Shown here one piece after another: positions 59,569-64,000 of a DNA stretch of 64,000 nucleotides. Under the pieces are notes generated by a model. That model did not search any database, was not told where the DNA came from, and saw only the letters and a program-made list of their open reading frames with translations. The translations under genes and the position numbers were made by a program. The DNA is from Odontesthes bonariensis (taxonomy: Eukaryota > Chordata > Actinopteri > Atheriniformes > Atherinopsidae), in the NCBI RefSeq assembly GCF_027942865.1, contig NC_134507.1, positions 37,606,797-37,670,796 on the forward strand. The letters are read 5' to 3'. Within the stretch, counting starts at the first letter, position 1, and each line of letters begins with the position of its first letter.

Positions 59569-59732
59569 CAGGGGAGAGCGCGAACGCAGTCCCCCACTAC
59601 CAGAAATTATGCAGTCGAGATTCCCACATTTGGGGAATTCGCAAGGGTCAGTACAGCCGGTGTGCATTGGCTGAGCCTCGTCCTGGGTGAACCACCTTCT
59701 TGATCATGGTATCTCCCCTGCCAGGTAAGTAT
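59569..59732 (-). ncRNA. U1 snRNA, copy 12 (U1A-loop variant)
   Basis: 164 nt with a single change, U66 to A, giving AAUGCAC in the U1A loop. The same change is in copy 5, and the adjoining spacer shares the CCATGCCAACAGC variant with it. Confidence 0.94.
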
Positions 59733-60280
59733 GAGTTGGAACAGTCAGAGGCTGACACCTCTTTTCCAGGTGCCTCACTCGGCCGGACGGTGCAGCAAAT
59801 TCAACTGTCTGCAGTGCCATGCCAACAGCTAACCTGAATCTGAAAAGCTTGCAGATTAAAACAGTCCGGCTTTTCTTCATCTTTCTGATCAGTTCTTGTT
59901 TCAACAACCAAGGAACTTGGAGGACAAACTGATTTAGTTTTTCCACTCTCCCCATCTCTAGAGCCACACCCACCCACACTGGGAAAATTCTTAGTTGAGG
60001 TAAAACCTCACGGCTTAATATCTCCAGTGCAGAAATGCTGCCGTATTCCCATCTCGTTGTTGCCATCACTAAGGCAACGCCCACCTGCCTGGGGTGACTG
60101 CACTGTATGACCTCACCTGACAACTGCGCAGCTGCATATCAGCTGTGCAGACCTGCCGCAGCATTCAGCAAACCTTGCAAAACATGGGTTTTAAAGATGG
60201 AAAGGTGTCGTTAAAGCAGCAACGCCAGGACAAAAACCAAGGTAGAGTTGCCCAGGGATATTCACGTTATACAGTCAAAT

Positions 60281-60444
60281 CAGGGGAGAGCGCGAACGCA
60301 GTCCCCCACTACCAGAAATTATGCAGTCGAGATTCCCACATTTGGGGAATTCGCAAGGGTCAGTACAGCCGGTGTGCAATGGCTGAGCCTCGTCCTGGGT
60401 GAACCACCTTCTTGATCATTGTATCTCCCCTGCCAGGTAAGTAT
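60281..60444 (-). ncRNA. U1 snRNA, copy 13 (A25 variant)
   Basis: 164 nt with only C25 to A relative to consensus; identical to copy 6. It forms the first half of a two-unit block that repeats as copies 15-16. Confidence 0.95.
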
Positions 60445-60990
60445 GAGTTGGAACAGTCAGAGGCTGACACCTCTTTTCCAGGTGCCTCACTCGGCCGGAC
60501 GGTGCAGCAAATTCAACTGTCTGCTGTGCCATGCCAGCAGCTAACCTGAATCTGAAAAGCTTGCAGATTAAAACACTCCGGCTTTTCTTCATCTTTCTGA
60601 TCAGTTCTTGTTTCAACAACCAAGGAACTTGGAGCACAAATTTATATAGTTTTTCCACTCTCCCCATCTCTAGAGCCACACCCACCCACACTGGGAAAAT
60701 TCTTAGTTGAGGCAAAACCTCACGGCTTAATATCTCCAGTGCAGAAATGCTGCCGTATTCTCATCTCGTTGTTTCCATCACTAAGGCAACGCCCACCTGC
60801 CTGGGGTGACTGCACTGTATGACCTCACCTGACAACTGCGCAGCTGCATATCAGCTGTGCAGACCTGCCAGCATTCAGCAAACCTTGCAAAACATGGGTT
60901 TTAAAGATGGAGAGGTGTCGTTAAAGCAGCAACGCCAGGACAAAAACCAAGGTAGAGTTGCCCAGGGATATTCACATTATACAGTCAAAT

Positions 60991-61154
60991 CAGGGGAGAG
61001 CGCGAACGCAGTCCCCCACTATCAGAAATTATGCAGTCGAGATTCCCACATTTGGGGAATTCGCAAGGGTCAGTACAGCCGGTGTGCAATGGCTGAGCCT
61101 CGTCCTGGGTGAACCACCTTCTTGATCATGGTATCTCCCCTGCCAGGTAAGTAT
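60991..61154 (-). ncRNA. U1 snRNA, copy 14
   Basis: 164 nt with one change, G133 to A, immediately at the end of the Sm site (AAUUUCUGA); shared with copy 16. The flanking spacer has a 3-bp deletion (CCTGCCAGCATTC), also shared with copy 16. Confidence 0.95.
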
Positions 61155-61703
61155 GAGTTGGAACTGTCAGAGGCTGACACCTCTATTCCAGGTGCCTCAC
61201 TCGGCCGGACGGTGCAGCAAATTCAACTGTCTGCAGTGCCATGCCAGCAGCTAACCTGAATCTGAAAAGCTTGCATATTAAAACACTCAGGCTTTTCTTC
61301 ATCTTTCTGATCAGTTCTTGTTTCAACAACCAAGGAACTTGGAGCACAAATTGATTTAGTTTTTCCACTCTCCCCATCTCTAGAGCCACACCCAATCCAC
61401 ACTGGGAAAATTCTTGGTTGAGGCAAACCCTCACGGCTTAATATCTCCAGTGCAGAAATGCTGCCGTATTCCCATCTCGTTGTTGCCATCACTAAGGCAA
61501 CGCCCACATGCCTGGGGTGACTGCACTGTATGACCTCACCTGACAACTGCGCAGCTGCATATCAGCTGTGCAGACCTGCCGCAGCATTCAGCAAACCTTG
61601 CTAAACATGGGTTTTAAAGATGGAAAGGTGTCGTTAAAGCAGCAACGCCAGGACAAAACCCAAGGTAGAGTTGCCCAGGGATATTCACGTTATACAGTCA
61701 GAT

Positions 61704-61867
61704 CAGGGGAGAGCGCGAACGCAGTCCCCCACTACCAGAAATTATGCAGTCGAGATTCCCACATTTGGGGAATTCGCAAGGGTCAGCACAGCCGGTGTGC
61801 AATGGCTGAGCCTCGTCCTGGGTGAACCACCTTCTTGATCATTGTATCTCCCCTGCCAGGTAAGTAT
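61704..61867 (-). ncRNA. U1 snRNA, copy 15 (A25 variant)
   Basis: 164 nt with A25 and G81. Its upstream spacer shares the CTGCTGTGCCATG variant with copy 13, consistent with being the duplicate of that unit. Confidence 0.95.
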
Positions 61868-62413
61868 GAGTTGGAACTGTCAGAGGCTGACACCTCTTTT
61901 CCAGGTGCCTCACTCGGCCGGACGGTGCAGCAAATTCAACTGTCTGCTGTGCCATGCCAGCAGCTAACCTGAATCTGAAAAGCTTGCAGATTAAAACACT
62001 CCGGCTTTTCTTCATCTTTCTGATCAGTTCTTGTTTCAACAACCAAGGAACTTGGAGCACAAATTGATTTAGTTTTTCCACTCTCCCCGTCTCTAGAGCC
62101 ACACCCACCCACACTGGGAAAATTCTTAGTTGAGGCAAAACCTCACGGCTTAATATCTCCAGTGCAGAAATGCTGCCGTATTCTCATCTCGTTGTTGCCA
62201 TCACTAAGGCAACGCCCACCTGCCTGGGGTGACTGCACTGTATGACCTCACCTGACAACTGCGCAGCTGCATATCAGCTGTGCAGACCTGCCAGCATTCA
62301 GCAAACCTTGCAAAACATGGGTTTTAAAGATGGAGAGGTGTCGTTAAAGCAGCAACGCCAGGACAAAACCCAAGGTAGAGTTGCCCAGGGATATTCACGT
62401 TATACAGTCAAAT

Positions 62414-62577
62414 CAGGGGAGAGCGCGAACGCAGTCCCCCACTATCAGAAATTATGCAGTCGAGATTCCCACATTTGGGGAATTCGCAAGGGTCAGTACA
62501 GCCGGTGTGCAATGGCTGAGCCTCGTCCTGGGTGAACCACCTTCTTGATCATGGTATCTCCCCTGCCAGGTAAGTAT
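62414..62577 (-). ncRNA. U1 snRNA, copy 16
   Basis: 164 nt with one change, A133, as in copy 14. This is the last U1 gene in the window. Its upstream spacer is cut at 62,838, 261 bp from the start site, by unrelated sequence. Confidence 0.95.
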
Positions 62578-62603
62578 GAGTTGGAACTGTCAGAGGCTGA
62601 CAC

Positions 62604-62623
62604 CTCTTTTCCAGGTGCCTCAC
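62604..62623 (-). promoter_or_regulatory. Candidate proximal sequence element of the U1 promoter (copy 16 shown)
   Basis: On the minus strand the conserved upstream region contains GGCACCTGGAAAAGAGG at about -27 to -46 from the U1 start. It resembles the CACC...AAAAG layout of vertebrate snRNA proximal elements, but is closer to the start than the usual -55 or so. The same motif is present upstream of every copy. I could not identify a distal octamer or a clear 3' box. Confidence 0.4.
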
Positions 62624-62838
62624 TCGGCCGGACGGTGCAGCAAATTCAACTGTCTGCAGTGCCATGCCAGCAGCTAACCTGAATCTGAAAAGCTTGCAGA
62701 TTAAAACAGTCCGGCTTTTCTTCATCTTTCTGATCAGTTCTTGTTTCAACAACCAAGGAACTTGGAGCACAAATTGATTTAGTTTTTCCACTATCCCCAT
62801 CTCTAGAGCCACACCCACACACAGTGGGAAAATTCTTA

Positions 62839-64000
62839 TGTAACCCGGAGGTATCCCCGAGTCACGTGATTTCAGTTCAGTATGTCAATTTATTCTCAGT
62901 AATAAATAAATAGTTACACTTATGATAAATAGTTTATTTTTACTTTTTTTTGTTTATTTGTACTTGTAAAAACATGGTAAAAACACACTATATAGGATAT
63001 AATGTGAAATATTTAATTTGAACATAACTGTGAAATATATGCGAGTTCAGGAGGGTATCGCGGGAATTGGGGAAAAAGAGAGGGAGAGAACGGGAGGAAG
63101 AAGCTCCAGGCAGGTTTGCTAGGAGAAGTGTTTGAGAGTTACACGATTAGTTTCCTCTGTTAAGTAGTCATTTATCATTTATTGTGACACTTAGTGTTTT
63201 ATGGCGCAAGCTCAATCCGGGTTTGTGAATTTGATTTATTACATTGTTTTTACTATTGGTGAAGTACTACGAGTGTAGACACCGCGATAAGGCAACGCAC
63301 ATGACCGAGTGGTGCATGATAGCTAGCTAAAGTAAAAGAACTGTACACCAGCGCGCCGATTGTTGCTGGTTATTTTGATAGCAGGACAAAGCAGTGAATG
63401 TTGCTTGGTTAGCGCCTCAGACTACCAGGGACGTCTGAGGTTCCACCAGGTTAACCATCGAGGGATCAACGCGCCCCGGAGAGTGCCACTGGCGACCAGG
63501 ATAAAGTCAGTGGTTCCTCCGGGCACCGAGGGAGGCTCGCGCTTCGTGTCTCCACGTTTGCATGGGAGACGTGTGACACCACAGACAACCCACTGCAGCT
63601 CTCTGGGGTCGTGAGTAAAGACAGACTTTGACGGGAACAAACTTGAGAGAATTAACAGGCCTGCAACGTTTGTTGTTTTCATAGCCGGCTTTTTGTTTCT
63701 TTTATTTGGTGCACCGGTGCATTTTTGTATGAGTGTTGTGACTAGAAGGGTGACGTAAGCCTCACGCTCTACTTTCGGGAGTGTGGGTAACATTTGGTTT
63801 TATACTGTGGGGCTACTGTCTGCAATAGTAGCCTAGTCTAAGGGAAGTATTGGCCAACTGCTTTTGTTTTGTCTTTGATTAAGGGGGAGAGGTTTTTTGT
63901 CAATGTTTATGTTGAGTTACAGGGACAACGTTGTGCTGGGTTAGAGGAGGAGGAGCCTACTCTTCCATGCTCTTTTGAAGTTGAAGGGGCTGGTACTTAA
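62839..64000. mobile_element. Unassigned insertion that interrupts the U1 array, possibly an LTR
   Basis: The U1 unit stops in mid-spacer (GGGAAAATTCTTA) and new sequence begins TGTAACCCGGAGG. It is consistent with the 5' edge of an LTR (starts with TG; AATAAA at about 62,900; GGGTAACA at about 63,785 could be the matching end, giving about 950 bp). No coding domain or second LTR lies in the window, so the class is unproven. If it is an insertion, the U1 array should resume beyond 64,000. Confidence 0.4.

Larger units (their letters stand above)
31041..62838 (-). repeat. Tandem array of ~712-bp units, each carrying one U1 snRNA gene
   Basis: Sixteen units repeat with a start-to-start spacing of 708-713 bp when uninterrupted (for example U1 3' ends at 40,134, 40,846 and 41,554, and at 58,145, 58,857, 59,569 and 60,281). 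Each has a 164-nt U1 gene on the minus strand plus about 548 bp of conserved spacer. Unit homology begins at about 31,041 (GCTGCCGTATTC) and stops at 62,838 in mid-spacer. Three insertions expand the array: Gmr1-like (32,097-38,815), L2 (41,888-46,730) and a Dada-like transposon (48,604-57,501). Long open frames recurring in every unit on either strand come from the repeat and are not proteins. Confidence 0.95.

Noticed and set aside
31413-62818. Recurring ~99-aa minus-strand and ~85-aa plus-strand open frames in every 712-bp unit
   Set aside because: They overlap U1 genes and promoters, repeat only because the DNA repeats, and show in-frame and out-of-frame variants without coding constraint.
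31041-62838. A second small RNA (U2, U4, U5, U6 or 5S) in the U1 spacer
   Set aside because: I compared the spacer with remembered landmarks of these RNAs and found none; only U1 is supported.
31041-62838. CRISPR-like or satellite interpretation of the regular repeats
   Set aside because: The unit is a ~712-bp gene-plus-spacer and both parts are conserved. It is a eukaryotic snRNA tandem array.

Overview
The window looks like a teleost fish chromosome, probably a spiny-rayed fish: it holds L2 and L1 LINEs, a Pao-type fossil, hAT fold-back elements, a C2H2 zinc-finger exon of the CGAAF type common in fish, and target-specific DNA transposons. There are no bacterial features. Most of the DNA is repeats, many nested inside one another.

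Layout. 0-1.2 kb is a 12-bp minisatellite that can be read through as protein. 1.3-3 kb holds fragments of small DNA elements. 3.5-10.2 kb is a gag-only Pao-type LTR fossil (minus strand) split by a nearly full-length L2 LINE, which is itself split by a non-autonomous hAT (perfect 8-bp target duplication) and by a second LINE tail. 10.6-11.8 kb is a TTAA-flanked terminal-inverted-repeat element holding a 5'-truncated L1 with a 14-bp target duplication. 12.1-12.8 kb is a large palindromic fold-back element, followed by a CR1-like LINE fragment (12.8-14.6 kb). 15.4-16.4 kb is the only ordinary host protein exon seen, with 12 C2H2 fingers. 19.5-29.5 kb is a broken endogenous retrovirus with paired 319-bp LTRs.

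The main feature is a tandem array of U1 snRNA genes on the minus strand, from about 31.0 kb to 62.8 kb. The unit is about 712 bp and each unit carries one 164-nt U1 gene. I find 16 copies: 14 continuous and two split by insertions. Three large elements sit in the array: a young, nearly whole Gmr1-like Ty3/Gypsy element (32.1-38.8 kb) inside U1 copy 2, a full-length L2 LINE (41.9-46.7 kb) in the upstream region of copy 6, and an 8.9-kb DNA transposon (48.6-57.5 kb) inside copy 9. The last has a ten-exon transposase-like gene and sits within the U1 coding sequence. I interpret it as a member of the Dada superfamily, which is known to target U1, U6 and tRNA genes.

How it fits together. A multicopy small-RNA array is a tolerant landing site, because losing one or two of many copies costs little. 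Here a site-specific transposon and two unrelated retroelements have used it. The U1 copies are not identical: variants fall in the 5' splice-site-pairing end, stem-loop I, the U1A loop and the Sm region. Linked variants show that two-unit blocks have been duplicated. At 62,839 a new sequence beginning TGTAACCC breaks the unit in mid-spacer, so the array may continue beyond the window.
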